A stretch of 61,967 nt of DNA from an uncultured Bacteroidales bacterium (GCA_902798615.1 CADBXL010000031.1:1-61967), one strand, 5' to 3'. Positions 8,155-17,814 are shown, counted from the first letter of the stretch. Notes: a model not told the origin generated them from the sequence alone. Translations and numbers: made by a program.

Positions 8155-8964
8155 TTACTTTGTTATTGCCAGACGAAGACCTATATCCGCATTATTGCTT
8201 GTTGCGCTATATGAAGAACGTGAAGTGTAGCGGCAATCGCTCTGACCAGAGTTCCAGCCACCACCACGGATTACGTATGTGCGAGTAGAATCAGCCTCTG
8301 GACATGGGTCTTTCTGAGCCTCTACAGGATATGTGAAGTGACCGTCCTGACACCATTCCCAAACGTTTCCGCCCATATCGTGGAATCCCATCTCGTTCTT
8401 ATCCATAGCACCTACAGGATTGAGAGTACCACGAGAATTGCTCTTATACCAAGCTACATGGTCAACATATATACTACCACAGAACTGCAGGCTCTTTGTC
8501 TTCTTAGCGCCACGGGCAGCATACTCCCATTCTGCCTCAGTAGGCAGACGGAACTGCTTGCCAGTCAACTCGTTGAGTTTCTTAATGAATGCCTGACAGT
8601 CATCCCAGCTAACGTTAATCACAGGAAGGTTCTTACCCTCCTTGATAGCAGAAGGATTACTGCCCATTACTGCTTCCCAGAGTTCCTGAGTAACCTCAGT
8701 CTTGCCGAGATAGTAGTCCTTTGTGATAGTTACATCATGTGAAGGCTGTTCCTCAGAAGGAGTCACCATCTGCATTTCAGCAGTAGCACCTATTTTGAAA
8801 GTGCCAGCCTCAACGAGAATCATCGGATAGTCAACGCCCTTTGATGTCAGTACAGCCGTACCGTCACCTTTTGTTTCAAACTCTGTTTTGTCAGAACTGC
8901 ATGATGTGAGCATGCAAGCGCTTAGAAAAGCCGCAGCGCAGTAGAATAATTTACGGTTTACCAT
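8155..8964 (-). CDS. SUMF1/formylglycine-generating-enzyme-like lipoprotein
   Basis: A 269-residue lipoprotein: signal peptide with lipobox LTSC at about residue 22, then a SUMF1 fold (about 48-267) with FRLPTEAEWEYAARG, GNVWEWCQDG and YVIRGGGWNSG. True formylglycine-generating enzymes use two C-terminal cysteines to bind copper. Only one (QSDCRYTSRS) is present here, so sulfatase activation is unlikely. In Bacteroidetes such lipoproteins include gliding and type IX secretion factors (GldJ/GldK-like) and other surface proteins. This one is much shorter than GldK/GldJ, so the specific role is open. Confidence 0.85.
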   Translation of the reverse strand: MVNRKLFYCAAAFLSACMLTSCSSDKTEFETKGDGTAVLTSKGVDYPMILVEAGTFKIGATAEMQMVTPSEEQPSHDVTITKDYYLGKTEVTQELWEAVMGSNPSAIKEGKNLPVINVSWDDCQAFIKKLNELTGKQFRLPTEAEWEYAARGAKKTKSLQFCGSIYVDHVAWYKSNSRGTLNPVGAMDKNEMGFHDMGGNVWEWCQDGHFTYPVEAQKDPCPEADSTRTYVIRGGGWNSGQSDCRYTSRSSYSATSNNADIGLRLAITK

Positions 8965-9054
8965 TTACAATGTACATTTAAGATATAAAACATAAGAATA
9001 GTTTCCAGTTGTTTTCATTTAAGGTGGGTTCTGTAAATTACCACCTTAATCTGG

Positions 9055-10098
9055 TTAGACATAATCCTCCATTCCTTCCTCATTTTCTATCTTTCCAAGA
9101 AGTCTCCTTACCATAGCAGAAGAATCTTCCTTTTGACAAATGAGCAATACATTGTCCTTTTCAGCGACAATATATCCGTTAAGTCCGCTGATGACAGCAA
9201 GCTTTCCATCAGGTAGGGAAATGACGTTATGGGTGGAATTCTCAGCCCTTAGACATGATTTCTTATTGACCAGCACATTATCAACGTCAGCATTACAGAA
9301 TGCCTCGTATATACCATGCCATGCACCAATATCTGCCCAGCCGAAAGAACACTCCATAACAACCTTCTCTGGCATTTTCTCAAGGATAGCCATATCGATG
9401 GAAAGGTTTGGGCTCATTGAATAGTCCATGTCCTCATCAACTCCCATGATGGTAGTGAGCTGTTGGGTGATATATTTTGCCTTAGCCATATAGATGCCGG
9501 TATTCCATAGGAATTCACCACTATCCATGAACATACGTGCAAAGTCACGCTCTGGTTTCTCGGTGAAAGACTTCACGTGATGGGTGGTTGGATTTGGGTG
9601 TTCAGGTGTGGCAGCAACAAGTTCACCCATCTGCAGATACCCGTATCCGGGTTCAGGTCTTGTAGGCTTGACACCCATGGTAAGTACATGATCATAGCAG
9701 TTGATATAGTCCGTCGCATTATGGACTGCATCTCTGAACTTGTCTTCATTCATGACAATCTGGTCAGCAGGCACTATGATTACGTCACCCTCGTCAGGTA
9801 TAATGCCAGAACACAGAGCCATGAGTGTGGCAGGTGCCGTATTTCTGTTGATAGGCTCAAGAATGAGATTATCGTGAGGCAGTTCAGGAAGCTGTTCGTT
9901 TAGAATGTCTTCGAATGCGGTATGAGAAACCACAAGGATATTCTCCTTCGGCATTATCTTCTGCATTCTTTCGTATGTCTGCTGGAGAAGCGTTTTTCCA
10001 CAACCGAAGAAGTCTATGAATTGCTTCGGAAGGTTCTTGCGGCTCACAGGCCATAGTCTTCGTCCTTTACCTCCAGCAAGTATTATTGCATATTTCAT
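9055..10098 (-). CDS. manC: mannose-1-phosphate guanylyltransferase
   Basis: Makes GDP-mannose from mannose-1-phosphate and GTP, the donor for mannosyl and fucosyl residues of surface glycans. The ATG at 10098 starts a protein of about 347 residues; a TTG two codons upstream is less likely. Nucleotide-binding signature GGKGRRLWPVSRKNLPKQ (about residues 9-26), the VPADQ loop and FTEKP are present. It is the short single-domain form without the phosphomannose isomerase half. Its promoter (10213-10244, minus strand) drives it away from the adjacent glycosyltransferase cluster, which it probably supplies. Confidence 0.9.
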   Translation of the reverse strand: MKYAIILAGGKGRRLWPVSRKNLPKQFIDFFGCGKTLLQQTYERMQKIMPKENILVVSHTAFEDILNEQLPELPHDNLILEPINRNTAPATLMALCSGIIPDEGDVIIVPADQIVMNEDKFRDAVHNATDYINCYDHVLTMGVKPTRPEPGYGYLQMGELVAATPEHPNPTTHHVKSFTEKPERDFARMFMDSGEFLWNTGIYMAKAKYITQQLTTIMGVDEDMDYSMSPNLSIDMAILEKMPEKVVMECSFGWADIGAWHGIYEAFCNADVDNVLVNKKSCLRAENSTHNVISLPDGKLAVISGLNGYIVAEKDNVLLICQKEDSSAMVRRLLGKIENEEGMEDYV

Positions 10099-10212
10099 GT
10101 TCAATTATTTTTGTTTAGAGTTTAGGGTTTAGAGTATAGAGTTTGGAAAGTGTGTTTCGTGATTTGTAGTTCTCTAACCACTAATCACTAAACACTAAAC
10201 TCAAACTATGGG

Positions 10213-10244
10213 CAAAGGTAGTAAAAATATCTGAAACCTCCAAA
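10213..10244 (-). promoter_or_regulatory. promoter of manC
   Basis: On the minus strand TTTG (10241-10244), 20-nt spacer, TACCTTTG (10213-10220). The leader, 10099-10205, is made of short TTTAGAGTTTAG-type repeats that occur in both orientations. The rest of 10245-10367 holds only AT-rich sequence before the next gene. Confidence 0.65.
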
Positions 10245-10367
10245 CATACTTAAAATATTACGATATTTTAGTATAAAAAGACCATTCTTATGGGGTAGAA
10301 AAGCAATAATCCACAAGGCATATCGTTATATAGTATATATTTATCCACATTAGATCCGAATTTATAC

Positions 10368-11318
10368 ATGATAACAGCATCGGTAGTAACATATAATCAC
10401 CATCTGCTTGATATCGAGCCTGTGTTGCGAAGTCTCTTTGCATCACCTGTGGATGTTGTCTATATCATAGACCATTCAGCAGATATAATGCCCGACCTTG
10501 AACAGGAGCTGATGGAGTTCAGTAACCGAGTGCTGACTGGAGAGCCACAACTTCGCAAGAAGGTAGAAATGGGTTTCCACCTGCTTTATTTCCGTCATGA
10601 GAACAACGGTTATGGTGGTGGACATAACTTTGCCATCCGCAAGGCAATAACGCTTGGCAGTAAGTATCATCTTGTGGTGAATCCTGACATTTGGTTTGGT
10701 CCTCGTGTCATACCAGAGCTTAAGCGATATATGGATTTGCATGACGATGTGGCACAGATGATGCCAAAGGTGCTTTATCCAAATGGTCAGATACAGCGTC
10801 TTGCAAAGCTATTGCCTACACCTATGGATATTTTCGGAAGATTCTGTCTGCCTCACTTTATGATAGCGAGAAGGAATGCACGCTATGAGCTGTTCTATTC
10901 GAACTTTGATATGGTGCTCAACGTTCCTTATCTCTCCGGATGCTTTATGTTCTTCAGACTGAGTGCCTTGCAGTCTATCAATCTGTTTGATGAGAAGCTC
11001 TTCATGTATGCAGAGGATATCGACGTTACGCGCAGACTGCATGAGAAATACAAGACTCTCTACTATCCTCTTATTCCTGTATATCACAAATTCAGCAGGG
11101 CTTCACATAGCAGTTTCCGTCTCTTCTGGATTCATGTTACGAACATCATCATGTATTTCAACAAGTGGGGATGGTGGAAGGACAGTTTCAGAAAAGAGGC
11201 AAACAAGCGTGTTGAGGAACAAATTGCCAATGGCGGAATAAAGGAATATAGTCCGCTTGCGGCTAAGAAGGCGACACTAAAGCCTTTGCTAACAAAATTG
11301 AAAATAAAAAGCAGATAA
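10368..11318 (+). CDS. family 2 glycosyltransferase
   Basis: A 316-residue GT-A glycosyltransferase of the rhamnosyltransferase-like (WbbL) type. N-terminal nucleotide-binding strand MITASVVTYNH, a metal site around VNPDIWFGP (about residue 107) and the acceptor region with AEDIDVTRRLHEK (about 217). It transfers a sugar from a nucleotide donor to a glycan acceptor at the cytoplasmic face. The stop is one base before the start of porZ, so the two are cotranscribed. Donor and acceptor cannot be told. Confidence 0.85.
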   Translation: MITASVVTYNHHLLDIEPVLRSLFASPVDVVYIIDHSADIMPDLEQELMEFSNRVLTGEPQLRKKVEMGFHLLYFRHENNGYGGGHNFAIRKAITLGSKYHLVVNPDIWFGPRVIPELKRYMDLHDDVAQMMPKVLYPNGQIQRLAKLLPTPMDIFGRFCLPHFMIARRNARYELFYSNFDMVLNVPYLSGCFMFFRLSALQSINLFDEKLFMYAEDIDVTRRLHEKYKTLYYPLIPVYHKFSRASHSSFRLFWIHVTNIIMYFNKWGWWKDSFRKEANKRVEEQIANGGIKEYSPLAAKKATLKPLLTKLKIKSR

Positions 11319-11319
11319 A

Positions 11320-13416
11320 TTGAAGCAATATCTTCTTATTATATTATTCTCCATATTCTCCTTTCCTTATGTCTGGGGTGAAGCCATAGGCACATGGAAG
11401 GTATATCCTTCATATAGCGATGTCTCAGATATCGTTCCTACGGGAAAGGAAGTTTTCGTGCTTGCTTCAAATAATCTTTATTCATACAATGTAAATGACG
11501 GTTCATTAAGGACTTACTCCAATAATGACCTGTTGAACGGCTGCAATATTCAGAATATTGCATGGATGAATGTTGCCAAGAAACTCATAATAACATATTC
11601 TGACTATACAATAGACCTCCTATCGCTCAATGGCAATGTGGAGAATATCAGTTCACTTGCTGAAAAGCAGACTACCGAAGACAAGACCGTCAACTCGATT
11701 TATGTTGATGGACAGTATGCATATCTCGCTACAGGTTTCGGCATTGTCAAGGTAAATGGCAAGGACGCAACTATTGCTGATAGCTACAACCTTGGATGCA
11801 AGGTGAACTATTGCTACATATCAGGAAACTATCTCTATGCTGCCTCCGAAAGCAAGGGGTTGATGAAATGCGCACTTACGGCTAATCTCCTGAATAAGAA
11901 CGAGTGGACTTCCGCAGGCGATTACAAGAAGCAGGATAAGGAGAAATATGTCTATGATTCCACCAATAAATGCTACTGGGCAACAGATTCTGACAGTAAG
12001 CTTACTAAATATCAGAAATCAGAGAACGGCTCCTTTGAGGCTGTCAGTACTGGGGTAATTCCTGATGGACCTCGGTACAATGAGCATAACTATATCCTCT
12101 ATAATAATGGCAGAATACTATCCGTACGTGGAAGATATGAATATGTATCCTCTGATACCAATACCCCAGGATTCGTACAGGAATATGACATAGCAAACAA
12201 CAAATGGATGTGCTATGACAATTCTTTTGCTACGGAAAAAGGCAAGGATTGTATAGCTCAGACACAGATAAGCGTTGATCCAAAAGACAGGAACCATATC
12301 ATGGTGGCAGCAAAGTCAGGTCTTTATGAGTATAAGGACAGGAAGATGGTGGCATACTATGATATGAATACCGATGACCCTGTTCTCTCTGTTATTCAAA
12401 ACGTTAATTATTCAGTTGTCACATCAACCGTTTATGATAAATCAGGCAATCTGTGGGTTTTCAATATGGGTAATGACAACATACTATGTCTCACGCCATC
12501 AGGAGAATGGAAATCATTTCAGCAAAGCGGATTAAGCACTTCTGATGACTGTAGGTTAAAAAGTACATTTTTTGATTCACGAGGTCTGTTATGGTATGTC
12601 AACGATAGCTGGAAGAACTCTATGTTCGGTTTCTATGATATCAATTCCAATCAGATGCGTCAGATTACGGACTTCATCAATCAGAATAGCACCCGTATGC
12701 TTGAATCGAAGAACCTCTTTACTGTAACTGAGGACAAGGAACATAACATCTGGGTTGGATGTGAGGTTGGTGCTTTCTACATTACTCCCGACGATGTAAC
12801 TGAAATGTGCGGTTCTACCGATATAAACAATATCAGCATCAAGCAAGCTGAAGTTAAAAGAAATGACGGAACAAACTTCATTGACTATCTGCTTAGTAAT
12901 GTCTTCATCTGCGACATAAAGGTGGACAACGCAAATCGCAAATGGTTTGCCACGACCAATGGTGTATATCTTATCAGTAGCGATAATCAAACGGAACTTG
13001 CTCATTTCACTATGAATAACTCACCTCTTCCAAACAATGAGGTAAAGAGCATAGCTATTGACGAGAATTCTGGTATGGTATATTTCGCAACACTCAACGG
13101 ATTGTGCTCATACCAGAGCGATGTCACAAAATCGTATGGCAATCTTACGGATGATAATGTATATGCATATCCTAATCCTGTAACACCCGATTTCACCGGT
13201 GATATCACCATTACAGGTCTTACTGTAGGCGCACAGGTCAAGATACTCACAACATCAGGCCAGTTGGTGAATGAAGGTACTTGCAATGGCGGTTCATATC
13301 TCTGGAATGGCTGTGACCTGAATGGCAAGAAGGTAGCTTCTGGAGTATATATGGTTAATGTAGCTACTGCCGGAGGAGAAAGCGGTATTGTCACGAAGAT
13401 AAGCGTAGTTAGGTAA
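11320..13416 (+). CDS. porZ: PorZ-like type IX secretion protein, beta-propeller
   Basis: A 698-residue exported protein beginning at a TTG one base after the preceding stop. A signal peptide (1-20) is followed by two seven-bladed-propeller-type regions (about 25-610; blades such as HNIWVGCEVGAFYI and NRKWFATTNGVYLI) and a C-terminal sorting-type domain (about 618-698: YPNPV, GVYMVNVATAGG). PorZ is a surface component of the type IX secretion attachment complex; in Porphyromonas it binds A-LPS and is needed to attach cargo to it. Sitting inside a glycosyltransferase cluster suits that role. Confidence 0.8.
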   Translation: MKQYLLIILFSIFSFPYVWGEAIGTWKVYPSYSDVSDIVPTGKEVFVLASNNLYSYNVNDGSLRTYSNNDLLNGCNIQNIAWMNVAKKLIITYSDYTIDLLSLNGNVENISSLAEKQTTEDKTVNSIYVDGQYAYLATGFGIVKVNGKDATIADSYNLGCKVNYCYISGNYLYAASESKGLMKCALTANLLNKNEWTSAGDYKKQDKEKYVYDSTNKCYWATDSDSKLTKYQKSENGSFEAVSTGVIPDGPRYNEHNYILYNNGRILSVRGRYEYVSSDTNTPGFVQEYDIANNKWMCYDNSFATEKGKDCIAQTQISVDPKDRNHIMVAAKSGLYEYKDRKMVAYYDMNTDDPVLSVIQNVNYSVVTSTVYDKSGNLWVFNMGNDNILCLTPSGEWKSFQQSGLSTSDDCRLKSTFFDSRGLLWYVNDSWKNSMFGFYDINSNQMRQITDFINQNSTRMLESKNLFTVTEDKEHNIWVGCEVGAFYITPDDVTEMCGSTDINNISIKQAEVKRNDGTNFIDYLLSNVFICDIKVDNANRKWFATTNGVYLISSDNQTELAHFTMNNSPLPNNEVKSIAIDENSGMVYFATLNGLCSYQSDVTKSYGNLTDDNVYAYPNPVTPDFTGDITITGLTVGAQVKILTTSGQLVNEGTCNGGSYLWNGCDLNGKKVASGVYMVNVATAGGESGIVTKISVVR

Positions 13417-13446
13417 GCCCCATACAATTAATAATTAACAGTTAAC

Positions 13447-14337
13447 ATGTCCACTAGCTATATAAATCCCTCCCCCTCAGGGGAGACGGAGGGGGGGCGT
13501 TTCTCCATCATAATCCCCCATAAAGGTCCGCAATGGCAGTTGGATAGATGTATCGAATCTATTCCACAGCGTGACGACCTTCAGACCATCGTCATCCGTG
13601 ATGAAGATGGATATGGAGCTGGATGGGCGCGTAATCAGGGACTTGACAAGGTAGAAGGCAAGTACGTTATCTTTGCTGATAGCGATGATTTCTTCCATCC
13701 TTGTTTTAATGCTTTTCTTGATTCCATAAAGGAAGAAACTGCCGATGTTATCTATTTTAATGCAGACTCCATTGAAATGGGAAGTGGGAAACCTTCATGG
13801 CGTACCAATCATCTTAGCAGGATAATGTCTTCTACTGATTCCGCATGGCAGGAAAGGCATCTTCGCTATCATTTCACCGAGCCTTGGTGCAAAGCTATCA
13901 GAATGTCGTTTATCAAGGAACATGGCATTAGGTTCAACGAGTCTAAAATCCTTAACGATATATATTTCTCCACACAAGTTGGCATCTTTGCAAAGAATAT
14001 AAAGGTATATACCGAAAAGTGTTATTGCGTTTGCAATCATTCTGACAGTACTGCAAAAAGTAAAAAGACTGAGGAGAAAATGCTCGACTATACCCGCGAG
14101 ACAGCAAAATCCAATTTATTACTTGCTCAATATGGTATAAAGCGTTATCACAGTCGTATGCTGCGTCCTATGATGACGTCTTTGTCTCATTTACGATTAC
14201 GTTCTGCCTGTAAATGTTGGAAGGAAATGCGAAAATGCGGTTATAGTTCTCCTATCCTGCTCTATTATATGGCAAGATATCCACGCGACCTTATGAAACT
14301 CATCATTCGTAAGGCTCAGGCAGGAGAGATATTTTAA
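13447..14337 (+). CDS. family 2 glycosyltransferase with repeat-derived N-terminus
   Basis: A 296-residue glycosyltransferase. The GT-A core begins near residue 19 (RFSIIIPHKGP) and has the catalytic-site motif FADSDDFFHP (about 77-86). The first 18 residues (MSTSYINPSPSGETEGGR) are encoded by the AT-rich and GC-rich halves of a palindromic repeat also seen at 7124 and 14387. The present start codon thus lies in or beside repeat DNA. It follows porZ by 30 nt and precedes a GT4 gene. The substrate is unknown. Confidence 0.85.
   Translation: MSTSYINPSPSGETEGGRFSIIIPHKGPQWQLDRCIESIPQRDDLQTIVIRDEDGYGAGWARNQGLDKVEGKYVIFADSDDFFHPCFNAFLDSIKEETADVIYFNADSIEMGSGKPSWRTNHLSRIMSSTDSAWQERHLRYHFTEPWCKAIRMSFIKEHGIRFNESKILNDIYFSTQVGIFAKNIKVYTEKCYCVCNHSDSTAKSKKTEEKMLDYTRETAKSNLLLAQYGIKRYHSRMLRPMMTSLSHLRLRSACKCWKEMRKCGYSSPILLYYMARYPRDLMKLIIRKAQAGEIF
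13473..13500. repeat. GC-rich palindromic repeat translated in frame
   Basis: CCCCCTCAGGGGAGACGGAG with trailing GGGGGG, preceded by AGCTATATAAATCCC. It encodes residues about 9-18 of the glycosyltransferase at 13447. Confidence 0.7.
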
Positions 14338-14386
14338 TTAACAATTAACAATTAATAATCCCCATAACGATTAAAGCTATATAAAA

Positions 14387-14417
14387 TCTCTCCCCCTCGG
14401 GGGAGACGGAAGGGGGC
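14387..14417. repeat. GC-rich palindromic repeat just upstream of a start codon
   Basis: CTCCCCCTCGGGGGAGACGG and GAAGGGGGC, preceded by AGCTATATAAAATC. Its purine-rich 3' end lies 6-14 nt before the ATG at 14423 and could act as a ribosome-binding sequence in a genome that otherwise shows few. Confidence 0.65.
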
Positions 14418-14422
14418 TAATT

Positions 14423-15463
14423 ATGCGCATTGTCTATGTCATAGAAAAAATGTCGGGAATTGGTGGTATGGAACGTATCATCACCGACAAGATGAACTAC
14501 CTTGTCAGGCATACTGACCATGAGGTTGTTCTTCTGCTGCTATGGCATGACGAGAAGCCTTTTGCATATCCGTTGGACGAAAGAGTGAGGGTTGTAAGAA
14601 TGGATATTCCATTCCAGCATAAGCTCAGAGCTCTTTTCTCTTTTCGCAAAACCATTCGCCAGATTAATCCTGATATAACCATCTATACATGGGTTATGGG
14701 TGCTTTTCTCGCCGCTTTCAGCGGATGGAAAGGCAGGAGTATATACGAGGCTCACAGAGCTCGTCCTACGATGAAGCACCAATGGATTGTCTCTCTTATG
14801 GAAAGACGTGTGGATGTTGTAGTCGCACTCACACAACAGGATGCCAATGGTTATCCCCACGCAAAACGTGTTGTTCTAATACCAAATTTCACGTCTCTTA
14901 ATGTTGAAAAGCCTTCTGACTGCACGGAAAAACGTTGTGTAAGTATCGGGAGAATGATTGACGTAAAGAATTTCTCCCGACTTCTTGATATATGGAAACT
15001 CGTTTCAGAAAAGCATTCCGACTGGCATCTTGATATCGTGGGAGAAGGTCCTGAAAAGGAGGCTCTTCTACAGAAAATAACACGTCTGAACCTATCAGGA
15101 AACGTGACCTTGCATAAGGCTACAAAGGATGTTGCACAATATTATGTCAATAGTTCCATCTATCTTATGACATCCCGCTTTGAGGGGCTACCTATGGTTC
15201 TTATTGAGGCACAGACCTGCGGATTGCCAGTCGTAAGCCTTGATTGCGACTATGGTCCTCGCCATATCATAGAGGATGGTGTGAATGGAAAACTCATTCC
15301 TTACAATGACGATGAAGCTATGGCTGATGCTATCTGTGAACTTATTGAAAATCAAGACTTAAGGCAAGAGATGGGCAATGCTGCCTTAAAAGCATCACTA
15401 CGCTATAAGCCTGAGAACATAATGAATATGTGGCTTGAATTGTTTGATGAAATAAGAAAATAA
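14423..15463 (+). CDS. family 4 glycosyltransferase
   Basis: A 346-residue GT-B glycosyltransferase. The N-terminal Rossmann half has the loop GIGGMERIITDK. The C-terminal donor-binding half (about 165-345) carries SIGRMIDVKNFSRLLD and the E-x7-E site FEGLPMVLIEAQTCGLPVV (about 255-273). It likely uses a UDP- or GDP-sugar. Its stop shares the base A with the start of the next glycosyltransferase (TAATG), so translation is coupled. Confidence 0.88.
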   Translation: MRIVYVIEKMSGIGGMERIITDKMNYLVRHTDHEVVLLLLWHDEKPFAYPLDERVRVVRMDIPFQHKLRALFSFRKTIRQINPDITIYTWVMGAFLAAFSGWKGRSIYEAHRARPTMKHQWIVSLMERRVDVVVALTQQDANGYPHAKRVVLIPNFTSLNVEKPSDCTEKRCVSIGRMIDVKNFSRLLDIWKLVSEKHSDWHLDIVGEGPEKEALLQKITRLNLSGNVTLHKATKDVAQYYVNSSIYLMTSRFEGLPMVLIEAQTCGLPVVSLDCDYGPRHIIEDGVNGKLIPYNDDEAMADAICELIENQDLRQEMGNAALKASLRYKPENIMNMWLELFDEIRK

Positions 15464-16245
15464 TGAAACTATCAGTTATCATACCTGTATATAAAGTGGA
15501 ACATACTCTTGATTGTTGTGTTGAGAGTGTGCTCAAACAGAATGTGCCTGATATGGAAGTTATTTTAATTGATGATGGCTCACCTGATAAATGCCCAGAA
15601 TTGTGTAATAGATGGGCATTGAAGGATAATAGCATAAAGGTTATACATAAGCAGAATGGCGGTCTGTCGGATGCCCGTAATGCAGGCTTGGATATTGCAC
15701 AAGGAGAGTACGTCACATTTGTGGATAGCGACGACTATTTGGAGGAAGACACTTTCCTGCCACTAATGGAATATTTGCAAAAGCATCCGTCTGTTGATAT
15801 CCTCGAATACCCTATAAAACATGGGGCAAAACCAAAACTTTCCTTGAAGGAAACTATCTTTGATAACCCCAAGGATTATTGGCTGACCACTAAGGCCTGG
15901 TGTCATTCTTTTTCTTGTAATAAGATATATAAAAGAGGACTATTTGATAAATGCAGGTTTGCTAAGAGAAGAATCTTTGAAGACCTTTATATTTTGCCTG
16001 ATTTGCTGAACAATTCAAGGACAATAGCAACATTGCCGATAGGTACTTATATCTATACCGTCAATGACGAGGGTATTTCCCGACAAGTGAATATATATAC
16101 AATATTCCAGTTGCTACGCTCTGAGATTAGGGCTGCTGTCAGGATGCGTACTATGCCGTGGGATAAAAATGGTCGGAACATTTATTATTATATTTTATGC
16201 AGATGCTATGACATTCTGCGCCTTTCTATTGGAATAAAGATATAA
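15463..16245 (+). CDS. family 2 glycosyltransferase
   Basis: A 260-residue GT-A enzyme with VIIPVYKVEHTLDCCVESVL at the N-terminus, QNGGLSDARNAGLD (about 66-79) and the metal motif FVDSDDYLEED (about 86-96). It overlaps both neighbours by one base (TAATG junctions), so three consecutive glycosyltransferases are translationally coupled. The C-terminus is short relative to many homologues but ends at a normal junction. Confidence 0.87.
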   Translation: MKLSVIIPVYKVEHTLDCCVESVLKQNVPDMEVILIDDGSPDKCPELCNRWALKDNSIKVIHKQNGGLSDARNAGLDIAQGEYVTFVDSDDYLEEDTFLPLMEYLQKHPSVDILEYPIKHGAKPKLSLKETIFDNPKDYWLTTKAWCHSFSCNKIYKRGLFDKCRFAKRRIFEDLYILPDLLNNSRTIATLPIGTYIYTVNDEGISRQVNIYTIFQLLRSEIRAAVRMRTMPWDKNGRNIYYYILCRCYDILRLSIGIKI

Positions 16246-17405
16246 TGAAGATTTTATTATTAGGAGAATATAGCAACGTACACAACAATCTGGCTGAAGG
16301 ACTTCGTGCTCTTGGGCATGATGTTACTACTGCAAGTGCCGGACATGGATGGAGTAACTATAATCGGGATATAGACCTTGGAAGGTCTCTTACCTTCTTC
16401 GGGCGAATAAGTTATATCTTCAGACTTATCAAGGCTATGCCCAAGCTCTGTGGATATGATATCATTCAGTTTATTAACCCTCATTTCCTTAAATTGAAGG
16501 CTGAAAGGATAATCCCTATCTTCCGTTTTCTCAGAAAGCATAATAAGGGTATCATTCTTTGTGCTATGGGTGATGACTATTATTATTGCTATGGTCATAA
16601 GCATAAACATCCATTGGCATACTCTGATTATAATATGGGGGATAAACCTCGTGCAACTGAATTTGGCGAACGAGCATACAACGAGTGTGTTGGTACGGCA
16701 AAAGAGAAACTCTCGAGGGAAATGGCATATTATGCAGATTATATCGTTTCTGTAATATACGAATACTATGCTCCTTATGATATCGCTACTGATATTGGCA
16801 AGGATGGGAGACCTATTAGGGAGAAGAACCATTTTATACCTCTGCCTATAAAGATGCCAGAACCGGTATGTCCTCCTCCTTCTGAGAAACTGCGGGTATT
16901 CCTGGGATATAAACTTGAATTCCTTGACTATAAGGGGGCAGACATAATGATAAAGGTGGCTAAAGACCTGCTTGAGAAGTATCCTGATAAGATGGAGCTT
17001 AAGCTGGTAACTAACACACCATTTGCAGAGTATCAGCACATGATGGATAATTCTGACGTTCTTATGGATCAGATTTACTCTTATGGACCTGGTATGAATG
17101 CCTTGCTCGCTCTATCTAAAGGCATAGTTTGCATAAGTGGCGGTGAAGACATCAACTATGAGATGATGGGCGAATATGACTGTCGCGCCATTATCAACGT
17201 AAAACCGACATACGAAAGCGTCTATTCTGAATTGGAGAAACTTATTCTTATGCCAAAAGATGAACTCCAGGCATTAAAAGAGAAGAGTCGCGAGTATGTT
17301 AGGCGCAACCATGAATGCGTGAAGGTTGCAAGGCAATATGAGGCTCTATACAAACAGATCCTAAAGAAATATGAAGATGAAAAGAATAATGGTTCTCAAT
17401 CGTAG
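16245..17405 (+). CDS. GT-B fold glycosyltransferase-like protein
   Basis: A 386-residue protein with a GT4-like N-terminal half (GEYSNVHNNLAEGLRALGHD) and a C-terminal half lacking a clear E-x7-E motif. The region CISGGEDINYEMMGEYDCR (about 295-313) may replace it. The middle is unusually rich in Tyr and His (YYYCYGHKHKHP). It ends the coupled glycosyltransferase series. The enzyme class is inferred from fold and context, so donor specificity is open. Confidence 0.75.
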   Translation: MKILLLGEYSNVHNNLAEGLRALGHDVTTASAGHGWSNYNRDIDLGRSLTFFGRISYIFRLIKAMPKLCGYDIIQFINPHFLKLKAERIIPIFRFLRKHNKGIILCAMGDDYYYCYGHKHKHPLAYSDYNMGDKPRATEFGERAYNECVGTAKEKLSREMAYYADYIVSVIYEYYAPYDIATDIGKDGRPIREKNHFIPLPIKMPEPVCPPPSEKLRVFLGYKLEFLDYKGADIMIKVAKDLLEKYPDKMELKLVTNTPFAEYQHMMDNSDVLMDQIYSYGPGMNALLALSKGIVCISGGEDINYEMMGEYDCRAIINVKPTYESVYSELEKLILMPKDELQALKEKSREYVRRNHECVKVARQYEALYKQILKKYEDEKNNGSQS

Positions 17406-17462
17406 AGAGCTCCAACTCATGTTAGCTTTTGTTCAGAGATAATGGGATTTACCTATGCTTTA

Positions 17463-17506
17463 AGTCCGTTCTTCCTCCTATGCTCCTCCCTTTTTCATCC
17501 GAAGCA
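17463..17506. repeat. four 11-nt units (TCC words)
   Basis: AGTCCGTTCTT, CCTCCTATGCT, CCTCCCTTTTT and CATCCGAAGCA in exact register, the same word family as 5026-5102. A degenerate element end (TCCAACTCATGTTA, about 17411-17424) lies just upstream. Confidence 0.65.
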
Positions 17507-17517
17507 AATTCGATGAT

Positions 17518-17638
17518 AATACCATTATAATACCATTATATTACCATTATAATACCATAATATTACCATAGTTAATGGTATTTTAATGGTATTTTAATGG
17601 TATTTTAATGGTATCTTTATGGTATTTATATGGTATTT
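17518..17638. repeat. eleven 11-nt units with central inversion (TACCAT/ATGGTA words)
   Basis: Five units of the AATACCATTAT type (17518-17572) are followed without spacer by six of the complementary type TAATGGTATTT (17573-17638). Every unit is exactly 11 nt. The arms can pair into a hairpin of about 55 bp. The sister array at 42105-42225 has the same 5+6 layout on the other strand. Confidence 0.85.
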
Positions 17639-17764
17639 ACATAGGAGCTACAGCGGATGCAAAAACTTGGCAAAGCTTAACAAATACAGGGAACAGCAAG
17701 TTTCAGATTTTAAAAGCGAAATTGAATATCTTGTTGTTGCCAAGAAAAAAAAGATGTTTTTATG

Positions 17765-17794
17765 TTGTTTTTATCCAAAAATTATATATCTTTG
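17765..17794 (+). promoter_or_regulatory. promoter separated from the barrel gene by an inserted element
   Basis: TTG at 17765-17767, 19-nt spacer, TATCTTTG at 17787-17794. Predicted start is near 17800, 15 nt before the MITE-like element at 17815. The gene it should serve starts at 18149, beyond the element. Confidence 0.6.
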
Positions 17795-17814
17795 CACACA
17801 GAAAATTACTAAAA

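Noticed and set aside
8155-8964. Active formylglycine-generating enzyme
   Set aside because: The SUMF1 fold is clear but the second catalytic cysteine is missing, and no sulfatase gene is present.
10099-10210. Possible small RNA in the manC leader
   Set aside because: Only short TTTAGAGTTTAG-type repeats of the kind seen between many genes; no terminator.
17518-17638. CRISPR-like array
   Set aside because: Units are 11 nt with no spacers and the polarity flips in the middle; no cas genes are nearby.
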